Part shown: positions 1 to 8,408 of the stretch, piece by piece
Layout of the letters: the number at the start of each line of letters is the position of its first letter
How positions within the stretch are numbered: position 1 is the stretch's first letter
Assembly (NCBI GenBank): GCA_947165145.1
Contig: CAMUZG010000005.1
Span: forward strand, 1 to 64,000
Direction of reading: 5' to 3'
From: an uncultured Selenomonadales bacterium
GTDB taxonomy: Bacteria > Bacillota > Negativicutes > Selenomonadales > Selenomonadaceae
DNA length: 64,000 nt
The notes under the pieces: model-generated
What the model was told of the DNA's origin: nothing
Seen by the model: the letters and a program-made list of their open reading frames with translations, nothing else
Database searches by the model: none
Program-made: the position numbers and the translations under genes

Positions 1-55
1 AAGACACCGCCCTCTCACGGCGGGTTCAAGGGTTCGAATCCCTTAGGCGTCACCA
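1..55 (+). tRNA. tRNA-Glu (anticodon CTC), 3' part only
   Basis: Anticodon stem-loop CCGCC-CTCTCAC-GGCGG (anticodon CTC), T-arm GGGTTCGAATCCC and terminal CCA; 5' end lies outside the window. Confidence 0.85.
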
Positions 56-72
56 AATTTGCAATTTTCAAG

Positions 73-103
73 GACGTTGCGTGCGGCAGCGTCCTTTTAC
101 TTT
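73..103 (+). terminator. Rho-independent-like terminator after tRNA
   Basis: GGACGTTGC...GCAGCGTCC hairpin followed by TTTTACTTT. Confidence 0.6.
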
Positions 104-120
104 ATAGGGGGGAATCGTTC

Positions 121-984
121 ATGAAAGAACAACAAATTCGTTCAGCAATCGCCGAAGCTGTCGACGACGTGCGCGAAAAAAATCCGCTGGCTCCGTCGAT
201 AACCAACACCGTCACTCAAGATTTCGTCGCAAATGCACAGCTGGCAATCGGTGGCTCTGCGGCAATGCTCTATCTTGCTGACGAGTGTTCAGCAATCGCC
301 AAAGTCGCGCCGGCATTTTACATCAACATGGGAACCGCAATGCCTTTCTACGCCGAAACACTGCCGCAAACTGCGCGGACTCTGCACGAACTTCAAAAGC
401 CGTGGGTGCTCGACCCCGTCGGAATCGGCATGTCGGAATTGCGCACGAAAATTTTGTTGCAGTTCAAAGAGTTCAAGCCGTCAATAATTCGCGGGAACGC
501 CTCGGAGATAATCGCGCTCGCAAAACTTTGGCAACTGGTTGACGCGTCGACTGCAGGAGAAATTCACGGCGTTGACTCGACCGAAAAAGTTTCTTCCGCA
601 AAATCTTCCGCGATTGCTCTGGCGAAATTCACGGGCGGTGCGGTTGCAGTCAGCGGCGAAGAAGATCTCGTCACCGACGGCGAAGACAATATCCTCTGCG
701 CGGGAGGCTCAATTCTGTCGACGAAGATAACCGGCAGCGGCTGTGCACTCGGCGGCATGATGGCGATTTATGCGGCGGTCACGACTCCGTTTATTGCGGC
801 GTTGACGGCGACGACGATTTTCAATCAAGCCGGCTCGAAAGCTGCGGCGAATTCCGAAGGTCCCGCAAGTTTCAAAGTTCATTTCTTGGATACGCTGTAC
901 AATTTGACCGCGAACGACATCGCAGGAAATTTCCGCATCGTCGGCTCAATGGAAAGCATGTTCGATTTCAGTTTCGGCTTGTGA
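121..984 (+). CDS. thiM: Hydroxyethylthiazole kinase
   Basis: ThiM-like protein (NTVTQDFVANAQLAIGGSAAM, DPVGIG, RGNASEI, GSGCALG); next to thiE. Confidence 0.92.
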   Translation: MKEQQIRSAIAEAVDDVREKNPLAPSITNTVTQDFVANAQLAIGGSAAMLYLADECSAIAKVAPAFYINMGTAMPFYAETLPQTARTLHELQKPWVLDPVGIGMSELRTKILLQFKEFKPSIIRGNASEIIALAKLWQLVDASTAGEIHGVDSTEKVSSAKSSAIALAKFTGGAVAVSGEEDLVTDGEDNILCAGGSILSTKITGSGCALGGMMAIYAAVTTPFIAALTATTIFNQAGSKAAANSEGPASFKVHFLDTLYNLTANDIAGNFRIVGSMESMFDFSFGL

Positions 985-993
985 GGTGAGCGC

Positions 994-1344
994 ATGAACA
1001 CATTGATTGCCGTGGCAATATCGCCCGTCGGTAGCGGTGATGAGCTCAGCCGTTACGTTGCCGAAGTCGTGCGCGTAATCCGTGAATCGGGCTTGCCGAA
1101 TCGGACTTACTCCATGTTCACCGAGATTGAAGGCGAATGGGACGACGTTATGGCAGTTGTCAAGCGCGCGACGTTCGTGTTGGCTGAAAAGGGAATTCGC
1201 ACCGAAGTCGTTCTGAAAGCCGATATTCGCCCGGGTTTCGTCGGAACACTCGACAGCAAATTGGAACGCTTAGCCGAAGCACTCGACGAAGAATTTCCGC
1301 GGCAAGTAAAAGCAAAATCCAAACGCTTGGAGGTCATACGATGA
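994..1344 (+). CDS. MTH1187/YkoF-type thiamine-binding family protein
   Basis: ~100 aa protein of the YkoF/MTH1187 type (AISPVGSGDELSRYVAEVVRVIRESGL), between thiM and thiE. Confidence 0.75.
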   Translation: MNTLIAVAISPVGSGDELSRYVAEVVRVIRESGLPNRTYSMFTEIEGEWDDVMAVVKRATFVLAEKGIRTEVVLKADIRPGFVGTLDSKLERLAEALDEEFPRQVKAKSKRLEVIR

Positions 1345-2036
1345 GCATTCGTGAGCGGCTCGACACCTCGGCTTATCTCGTTGTCGGTCCCGAAAATACT
1401 GCGCGTCCTGTCGAAGAAATTGTTGCGGCGGCTGTCAGCGAAGGTTTCACTTGCGTTCAAATTCGCTCGAAAGTCGCAACTGCCCGCGAAATGATTGCAA
1501 TCCTCGACAAGAGCGCGGCGGTGATTCATGAACTCGGCAAAAGCGATTCGGTTGCGTTGCTCGTTGACGACAGGCTTGACGTTGTGTTGGCGGCGCGTGA
1601 AGTCGGAATCAAAGTTGACGGCGTGCACGTCGGACAAAGCGATATTCCCGTTGCCGTGTGCAGAAAATTTCTCGGCGAAGATTCAATCGTCGGACTTAGC
1701 GCACCAACCGAAGAGCTTATCGACTACGTGAAGACCGCAGACGTGTCGCAGATTGATTATTTCGGCGCGGGACCACTTCACGTGACGCAGACGAAAATTG
1801 ATTGCGGTAGGACGGCGGACGGTCGAATCATCACGCGCAGTTTCGACGAGATTGCCGAACTCGCCAAAGTCAGCCCGATACCCGTTGTTGTTGGCGGCGG
1901 AGTCAAGCTCAACGATATTGCCGAACTCAAAGCCACGAACGTTCAAGGATTTTTCGTCGTGTCGGCGGTTGCCGGTGCCGATAATCCTCGTTCGGCGGCA
2001 CGTGAACTCGTCTCGGCTTGGAAAAAAATTTTTTGA
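1341..2036 (+). CDS. thiE: Thiamine-phosphate synthase
   Basis: TIM-barrel ThiE motifs: VQIRSK, LLVDDRLDVVLA, DGVHVGQSD, GAGPLHVTQTK, VVVGGGV. Confidence 0.9.
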   Translation: MSIRERLDTSAYLVVGPENTARPVEEIVAAAVSEGFTCVQIRSKVATAREMIAILDKSAAVIHELGKSDSVALLVDDRLDVVLAAREVGIKVDGVHVGQSDIPVAVCRKFLGEDSIVGLSAPTEELIDYVKTADVSQIDYFGAGPLHVTQTKIDCGRTADGRIITRSFDEIAELAKVSPIPVVVGGGVKLNDIAELKATNVQGFFVVSAVAGADNPRSAARELVSAWKKIF

Positions 2037-2050
2037 AAGGAGCCGTAAAC

Positions 2051-2626
2051 TTGGACACGCAATCGGAAATTGTCGCGGAAGAAAATTCTTCGGAACAATC
2101 CAATTTAACCGCGACACTCGAAAAAATTTTGGACTTGCAACAAAAAAATTCTCGGCAACTGGTTCAATCATTGCGCGAGAACGTGAACTTCCAAAATCAA
2201 GTGCGGCTGGGCATGCAGCAGGAACTCGACGTTTTAAAAGAACAACAGCGCGGTGAACAATTCACGCCGATATTGCGGTCAATCGCGGCGGTTTGCGTTG
2301 AGTACAGGAAATTGTTGGCGGACGAGACAATCCCGCGGCGTGCGCGACGGACGTTGAAGTTGATGTTCGACGAGCTGGAAGAAATTTTATCGGAGTATGA
2401 CGCGGAAGTTTTCACATCGGCTGTCGGTGAAATTCGTCGCCCGCTACTCACGAAGATAGTCAACACAATCGCGACTGATAACAAAAATTTGCACAACACC
2501 GTTGTCCAAAGCCGTCGACCGGGCGTTATGCGCAACGGTCATCCGCTTTATCGCGAATTCGTTGACGTTTATGTTTACGACGCGACTGCAGGCATCAAAA
2601 AATCTGAATCGGTTCGCAGTGAATAA
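2051..2626 (+). CDS. GrpE-like nucleotide exchange factor (divergent)
   Basis: Coiled-coil N-terminus and GrpE-like C-terminus (NTVVQSRRPGVMRNG..VDVYVYDA); directly upstream of an Hsp70 gene; TTG start after AAGGAG. Confidence 0.5.
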   Translation: MDTQSEIVAEENSSEQSNLTATLEKILDLQQKNSRQLVQSLRENVNFQNQVRLGMQQELDVLKEQQRGEQFTPILRSIAAVCVEYRKLLADETIPRRARRTLKLMFDELEEILSEYDAEVFTSAVGEIRRPLLTKIVNTIATDNKNLHNTVVQSRRPGVMRNGHPLYREFVDVYVYDATAGIKKSESVRSE

Positions 2627-2653
2627 AAGCTAAAAAAAGGAGACAAACATTAT

Positions 2654-4294
2654 ATGAGCACATACGGCATTGACCTCGGTACAACTTATTCTTGCATTGC
2701 GCGATTGGACTCGAACGGCAACCCCGAAGTCATTCGCAACAACGAAGACGACTCCAACACCGTGGCAAGCGTGGTTTTCTTCGAGAACGAGAACAACGTT
2801 ATCGTCGGGCAGGCGGCAAAAGAAAATGTCGAGACTGACGGCGATCGCGTCGTGCAATTCGTCAAACGCGAAATCGGCAAACGCAACACTCGCACCTACG
2901 AATTCGACGGCAAAACTTATACGCCCGTGGAAATCAGCGCATTGATTCTCACGCGGTTAAAAAATCTCGTCGAAGCGCAAGGCGGCACAATCGAAGACGT
3001 TGTTATCACCGTGCCCGCTTACTTTGGACTTGAGGAACGTTCAGCGACACGTCAAGCCGGCGAACTCGCTGGACTCAACGTTTTGAGCTTGATTAACGAG
3101 CCGACTGCTGCTGCTTTGAGCTACTGCGCACGTCAATTCCAAGAAGACAGGACAATTCTCGTGTACGACCTCGGCGGCGGGACTTTCGACGTGACCGTTG
3201 TCAAAATGTCAATGGTGCAGAACGAATCGGGGCGCGACGTTCAAAAAATCACCGTGCTTGCGACGGGCGGCGATGATCGTCTCGGCGGCAAAGATTGGGA
3301 CGACAGACTTTACAATCACATTCTCCACGCTTGTTGCGACGAAAACGGTTTGACGCCCGAAGAAGTTGAGGCTGAAACTCGCCAAGATATTCGCTCCAAA
3401 GTCGAGGAGGCGAAACGTAAGCTCAGCAAGAAACAATCCGCGAAAGTTCGTATCGACGTGAACGGCTCCCGCACCGAAGTCACAATCAAACGCACCGACT
3501 TTGAGCAAATGACTTCCGACATCGTCGCGAAGACAATGAATTTCGTCGACGCCACGCTTGAAAAAGTTCCTGCCGAGGCGATTGATACTGTCCTGCTCGT
3601 CGGCGGTTCGACTTATATGCCGATGATTATCAATGCGGTTGAAAGCAAATTCCCTGGCAAAGTTCAACAGCACGACCCCGACCAAGCCGTTGCGAAAGGT
3701 GCCGCGATTTACGCAAGCATGTTGGTTGAGGAAGTCGGCTCGCTGTCCGCGCAGGGCGATGAAACTTCCGACAGTCCCGAAGGCAAAACCGTTCAGCACG
3801 CCGAACAGCTCACGAGCAAATTCACCGTTGAAGACCAAACGCCGCGTTCATTCGGTCCCGGTGTCGTCGACACCAAAGGTGCCAAGCACAAATACGTTCT
3901 GGAAAATTTCATCAAGATTGGCGAGAAAATGCCCGCAGTCTTTTCCAAAACTTATTATCCGCTTGAAGACAATCAAGAACGCGTACTGCTCCGCGCCTTC
4001 GAGAACATGTCCACTGACGACACGCTGATTCCCTGCGTCGACGAGGACGGCAATCCGCAAGCCACCGACCCTGCCCACAACGTCAAGTTGCTCGGTGAAC
4101 TCGTCGTCAATCTGCCACCGAACACAAGCCGCGACACGCCGATTAAAGTCACGTTCAAAGTTGACGCGTCGGGCGTACACGTCGAGGCTGTCAACACGCA
4201 GACTGACGAAACTTTTGAAACGTTCCTGCGCACCGAATCCGACATCGACATCGAACGCAGTGCAGTTCATCAGCTCAGAATTTCTTCCGACTGA
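2654..4294 (+). CDS. Hsp70/DnaK family chaperone (546 aa)
   Basis: Hsp70 ATPase motifs YGIDLGTTYSCIA, VITVPAYFG, NEPTAAALSY, VYDLGGGTFDVTVV, LVGGSTYMP. Confidence 0.92.
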   Translation: MSTYGIDLGTTYSCIARLDSNGNPEVIRNNEDDSNTVASVVFFENENNVIVGQAAKENVETDGDRVVQFVKREIGKRNTRTYEFDGKTYTPVEISALILTRLKNLVEAQGGTIEDVVITVPAYFGLEERSATRQAGELAGLNVLSLINEPTAAALSYCARQFQEDRTILVYDLGGGTFDVTVVKMSMVQNESGRDVQKITVLATGGDDRLGGKDWDDRLYNHILHACCDENGLTPEEVEAETRQDIRSKVEEAKRKLSKKQSAKVRIDVNGSRTEVTIKRTDFEQMTSDIVAKTMNFVDATLEKVPAEAIDTVLLVGGSTYMPMIINAVESKFPGKVQQHDPDQAVAKGAAIYASMLVEEVGSLSAQGDETSDSPEGKTVQHAEQLTSKFTVEDQTPRSFGPGVVDTKGAKHKYVLENFIKIGEKMPAVFSKTYYPLEDNQERVLLRAFENMSTDDTLIPCVDEDGNPQATDPAHNVKLLGELVVNLPPNTSRDTPIKVTFKVDASGVHVEAVNTQTDETFETFLRTESDIDIERSAVHQLRISSD

Positions 4295-4317
4295 AAATTT
4301 TTCGTTGTAAAAAATTT

Positions 4318-4352
4318 TTCGCCGACTGTTTTGTTCAGCGCGGCGATTTTTT
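4318..4352 (+). terminator. Rho-independent-like terminator
   Basis: CGCCGaCTGttttgttCAGcgCGGCG hairpin followed by ATTTTTT. Confidence 0.55.
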
Positions 4353-4420
4353 ACTTCGCTCAGATTGTCAATCGGTTGTCTTGAATATCAGAAATTTTTT
4401 TCCGAGGCTCGCGAAATTTT

Positions 4421-4450
4421 TTGTGCAAAAAGCAAATTACCTGCTATAAT
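4421..4450 (+). promoter_or_regulatory. Sigma-70-like promoter for the Hpt gene
   Basis: TTGTGC, 18 nt, TATAAT upstream of the 4485 start. Confidence 0.4.
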
Positions 4451-4484
4451 CGACGTTACAATCACACTCACGGAGGTAAGAGTT

Positions 4485-4823
4485 ATGCTTACGATTGAAA
4501 AACTTCAAAGCTACGGCGTCAACACCAAAGAAGGTCTGCAACGTTGTATGGGCATGGAGTCGTTCTATTTCCGTATGTTGGGCATGGGTCTCAAAAACGA
4601 TTCGTTTGACAAGCTCGAGGCGGCATTGGCGGCGGGCAACCTTGAAGAAAGTTTCGAGCTCAGTCACGCGCTTAAAGGTGTCGTCGGTAATCTCGCGCTC
4701 ACACCAATTTACAATCCGCTCGCCGACATGACGGAAATGCTCCGCGCCAAAAAAGACGTCGACTACGTTGAAATGTACAAGCCAATCAAGGAGATTCGCG
4801 ATAAGCTTGTCGCCGAGCTTTAA
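4485..4823 (+). CDS. Hpt (histidine phosphotransfer) domain protein
   Basis: Short helical protein with the Hpt signature (LEESFELSHALKGVVGNLAL); RBS ggagg upstream of ATG 4485; directly upstream of a hybrid kinase. Confidence 0.8.
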   Translation: MLTIEKLQSYGVNTKEGLQRCMGMESFYFRMLGMGLKNDSFDKLEAALAAGNLEESFELSHALKGVVGNLALTPIYNPLADMTEMLRAKKDVDYVEMYKPIKEIRDKLVAEL

Positions 4824-4825
4824 AT

Positions 4826-4896
4826 TCAATTAGGAATTAGGAGTTAGGAATTAGGAATTATTAATTCCACATTCCACATTCCACATTCCTAATTCT
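4826..4896. repeat. Short (TTAGGAA)n tract followed by its inverse complement (TTCCACA)n
   Basis: aattaggaattaggagttaggaattaggaatta...ttccacattccacattccacattcctaatt. Confidence 0.8.
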
Positions 4897-4913
4897 CTTT
4901 AAGGACTGGTTCT

Positions 4914-7706
4914 ATGCTGAATTTTAAGCCGAGCTTTTACGAAAAAATTTTTGACTCGCTGGACAACAACGTCTTGCTCCTGCAACTGACTGGCGACGGA
5001 AAATATTTCCCCGTGTGGTGTTCGCGCGAATTCGCCGAGATGATGGAAGGTACTGCCGAAGAATTCATCGAGCGCGAACTTGCCGAGCCTGACGCCCGAA
5101 TTCACCCCGACGACCGCGCAGAAGTCACGTACCTTTTTCAACACCGCGTCACCCGCGACGGCGATAACAACTTGACGATTCGTCAACGCACGCTGAAAGG
5201 TCATTGGCTTTGGGTCAACGTGCATTACGCTTTCGTCGAGGACGGCGGCATCGAGTACGCTTACTGCAACTGCTTCGACGTGACAAAGATTAAGCAGAGC
5301 GAACAACGCGCTAAAGTTCTTTACGAGGGCGTTCGTGCCGAACTGGACAATTTCGCCGACAGTACGTTGGTTGCTTTGCGTATGAATTTGACACAGGACA
5401 TCATCGAGGAATGTCGCGGGCGTGAACGTTGCGAAATCGATTTGAGCGGCATGAAAATTTCCGAGCGGTTTGAACAGCGCGTAAAATATTTTCCGCTTGA
5501 ACGCGACCAAAAAATTTTCCGTGAAAAGTTCACCGCAAAGAAACTCCTTCAAAATTTCGCGGCAGGGAAGAATATTCAATCGGCGGTGCTGTTCAGCCGT
5601 AGACCTAACGGGCGCGAATGTTTTGTCAATTACAGCGTCACACTTCGCCGCGACCCCGAAACTGAAGACATTATCGCCTTCATGACCGAGCAAGACTACA
5701 ACAACGAAGTCGTCAGCCGCATCGTTTTGAACAAGGCTCTTGCCGACCAGTACGACATGATAACCTACATCGTCGGCGGGAATTACGGCGTGGTCATCGG
5801 CGACGAAGAAAACATTCCCCGCGGCTCAATCTTCCCGAAAAAACGCACGGGCAGTTACGAAGAATATCTTAACGAGCAAATCAAGCCTGCGTTGACGGGT
5901 TCAGAAACTGAGCGACAAAAATTTTACACTGCGCTGACTTTGGAGCGGATTGAAAGTGCTTTGGCGATTCACGAGCCTTACGAAGTCAACATTCACTGTT
6001 TCATTGACGGCGAAATTTTTCACAAGCGTTTTGTCTTCTACCTTGTCAATCCGGAGTCGAAGTTTTATATCCTGCTCAAAAGCGATACGACAAAAATTCA
6101 GCGGGCACAGTTCGCGAAGAATGAACAGCTCCGCAACGCATTGGAGATTGCCAATCAAGCAAACGTCGCCAAAACCGCGTTCCTGTCAAGCATGAGCCAC
6201 GAAATTCGCACGCCCATGAACGCAATTATCGGATTGGATACAATCGCGCTCAGGGAACCCGGTTTGCCCGACAAAGTTCGTGAGCATTTGGAGAAAATCG
6301 GCGCAAGCGCATGTCACTTGCTCGGAATCATCAACGATATTTTGGACATGAGCCGCATTGAAAGCGGACGTCTGCTCCTCAAGCACGAAGAATTTTCTTT
6401 CGGCGGCATGTTGGAGCAGATTAACACAATGGTCAGCAGTCAGTGCCGCGACAAAGGTTTGAACTACGATTGCGCGATTCGCGGGCACGTCAACGATTTT
6501 TACATCGGCGACGACATGAAGCTCAAGCAGGTTCTTATCAACATTCTCGGCAACGCGATTAAATTCACGAACAAAGGCGGCAGTATTTTCTTTCAAGTCG
6601 AGCAGGTTGCGCAATTCGAGGACAAATCAACGCTACGTTTCGTCGTCAAGGACACGGGCATTGGTATCGACAAAGACTATCTGTCGAAAATTTTTGAGCC
6701 GTTCAGCCAAGAAGATTCTGGCACGTCGACATCTTACGGCGGCACTGGTCTCGGCATGGCGATTACAAAAAATATCGTCGAGACAATGAACGGCAACATC
6801 TCCGTCAAATCCGAAAAGGGCGTCGGCTCCGAATTTACCGTCAACGTCACGTTGCGCAATTCCCCGAAAAGTTTCGATTCGCTCAAAGGCAAAAAGATTA
6901 ACGTGCAGGATTTGAAGGTGCTGATTATCGACGATGATCCGATTGCCTGCGAACACGCCAAGCTTGTTTTGGAGGAAGTCGGCATTTCGGCGGACACTTG
7001 CTTGAGCGGCAACGAGGCTGTCGAAAAAGTTCGTCTGCGTCAAGCGCGGCATGACCTTTACAACGTTCTGCTGATTGATTTGCGTATGCCTGACGAGAAC
7101 GGAATTGACGTTACGCGGCGAATTCGCAACATCATCGGCAACGAGTCGGCGATTATAATCCTCACGTCCTACAGCTGGGACGACGTCGTTGAAGATGCAA
7201 TGGCGGCGGGCGTCGACCGATTCATGGCAAAACCGCTCTTCGCGTCCACCGTCGTCAAAGAATTTCATCAGGCGTTGGAACAAAAAAATCTCAACGAGCC
7301 GCAAAAGAAACTCGCTGAGCTTGAAGGTCGCAGAATTTTAATGGCGGAAGATATGCCCGTCAACGCCGAGATAATGATAATGGTGCTGTCGATGCGCGGC
7401 ATAATCGTCGAACACGCGCCCAACGGTCAAGACGCCGTCGACACGTTCGCGAAATCGCCGCCGAATCACTTCGACGCGGTGCTGATGGATATTCGTATGC
7501 CGATAATGGACGGGCTCAAAGCTACGGAGACAATCCGCGCACTCGACCGCCCTGACGCCAAAAAAATTCCGATTATCGCAATGACAGCAAACGCTTTCGA
7601 CGAGGACGTTCAACGCTCACTGCAGGCGGGCATGAACGCGCACCTGTCAAAGCCCGTCGAACCCGAACATCTTTTTCAAACGCTGTCAGAGCTAATCGAA
7701 CCGTAA
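4914..7706 (+). CDS. Hybrid sensor histidine kinase/response regulator (PAS-HisKA-HATPase-REC-REC)
   Basis: FLSSMSHEIRTPMNAIIG (H-box), N/G boxes (NILGNAIKFT, DTGIGID, GGTGLGMAI), two receiver domains (VLLIDLRMPDENG; VLMDIRMPIMDG). Confidence 0.93.
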   Translation: MLNFKPSFYEKIFDSLDNNVLLLQLTGDGKYFPVWCSREFAEMMEGTAEEFIERELAEPDARIHPDDRAEVTYLFQHRVTRDGDNNLTIRQRTLKGHWLWVNVHYAFVEDGGIEYAYCNCFDVTKIKQSEQRAKVLYEGVRAELDNFADSTLVALRMNLTQDIIEECRGRERCEIDLSGMKISERFEQRVKYFPLERDQKIFREKFTAKKLLQNFAAGKNIQSAVLFSRRPNGRECFVNYSVTLRRDPETEDIIAFMTEQDYNNEVVSRIVLNKALADQYDMITYIVGGNYGVVIGDEENIPRGSIFPKKRTGSYEEYLNEQIKPALTGSETERQKFYTALTLERIESALAIHEPYEVNIHCFIDGEIFHKRFVFYLVNPESKFYILLKSDTTKIQRAQFAKNEQLRNALEIANQANVAKTAFLSSMSHEIRTPMNAIIGLDTIALREPGLPDKVREHLEKIGASACHLLGIINDILDMSRIESGRLLLKHEEFSFGGMLEQINTMVSSQCRDKGLNYDCAIRGHVNDFYIGDDMKLKQVLINILGNAIKFTNKGGSIFFQVEQVAQFEDKSTLRFVVKDTGIGIDKDYLSKIFEPFSQEDSGTSTSYGGTGLGMAITKNIVETMNGNISVKSEKGVGSEFTVNVTLRNSPKSFDSLKGKKINVQDLKVLIIDDDPIACEHAKLVLEEVGISADTCLSGNEAVEKVRLRQARHDLYNVLLIDLRMPDENGIDVTRRIRNIIGNESAIIILTSYSWDDVVEDAMAAGVDRFMAKPLFASTVVKEFHQALEQKNLNEPQKKLAELEGRRILMAEDMPVNAEIMIMVLSMRGIIVEHAPNGQDAVDTFAKSPPNHFDAVLMDIRMPIMDGLKATETIRALDRPDAKKIPIIAMTANAFDEDVQRSLQAGMNAHLSKPVEPEHLFQTLSELIEP

Positions 7707-7712
7707 ATTTTT

Positions 7713-7737
7713 CCCGACATTGTCGGGATTTTTTTTG
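7713..7737 (+). terminator. Rho-independent terminator
   Basis: CCCGACAttGTCGGG hairpin followed by a T8 run. Confidence 0.8.
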
Positions 7738-7791
7738 TCGTTTGTCAAGCAATGAGTTAATCCACTGTGGCAACGCGGCATTCGCAGTGTT

Positions 7792-8361
7792 TTAGAAGTT
7801 CAAGCTTGCAAGTTCGTCGCCGCTGTCCAAGTCGAAGATTTGAATTTTGTCGTCAGTGATGATCGCGACACTTGTCCGCTTGTCCGCGCGATTGCTCAGA
7901 TATGGTGAGACTGTGCCAGGGTTGAGGAAAATTGTATTGCCGCGCTTCTCAAGGACTGTCGTGTGAACGTGCCCGCTGATGAAAATGTCCGCGTGCAAAT
8001 GAGCGGCTGTAGCGTCTTTGTCGGCGTCGGTCGGAAGTAAATGCCCGTGGTTGACAACGATACGTTTGCCGCCCGCGAAGGCGTAAGCGTACGGTGCTTG
8101 AATCGGCACTTCCAAGACAAGCTGGTCGACTTCGCTGTCGCCGTTGCCGCGTGCAATCACGAACGGAATTTTCGACGCGTTAATCATGTTCGCCAAAGCT
8201 TTGGGATTGTAGTCGTCGCCCTTGTAATTCGGATTGTTCGGTCCGTGATAGAGAACGTCGCCGGCATGCAGAATCAAATCTGCGTCGGCAAAAAATTTTT
8301 TCATCGCCATGGCAACGCGCTCAACGTAGCCGTGGGTGTCGCTGATAACTCCGATTTTCAT
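7792..8361 (-). CDS. YfcE-type metallophosphoesterase
   Basis: MKIGVISDTHG, LILHAGDVLYHG, VIARGNGD, VVNHGH, FISGHVHT; start at cat 8359-8361. Confidence 0.88.
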   Translation of the reverse strand: MKIGVISDTHGYVERVAMAMKKFFADADLILHAGDVLYHGPNNPNYKGDDYNPKALANMINASKIPFVIARGNGDSEVDQLVLEVPIQAPYAYAFAGGKRIVVNHGHLLPTDADKDATAAHLHADIFISGHVHTTVLEKRGNTIFLNPGTVSPYLSNRADKRTSVAIITDDKIQIFDLDSGDELASLNF

Positions 8362-8408
8362 GTAAAGCCCTCCGTTATCGAAAAAATTGGTTGGAAATAT
8401 TTTTGTCG

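Noticed and set aside
56-120. TPP riboswitch upstream of thiM
   Set aside because: Only ~65 nt between tRNA and thiM, mostly a terminator; no THI-box pattern seen.
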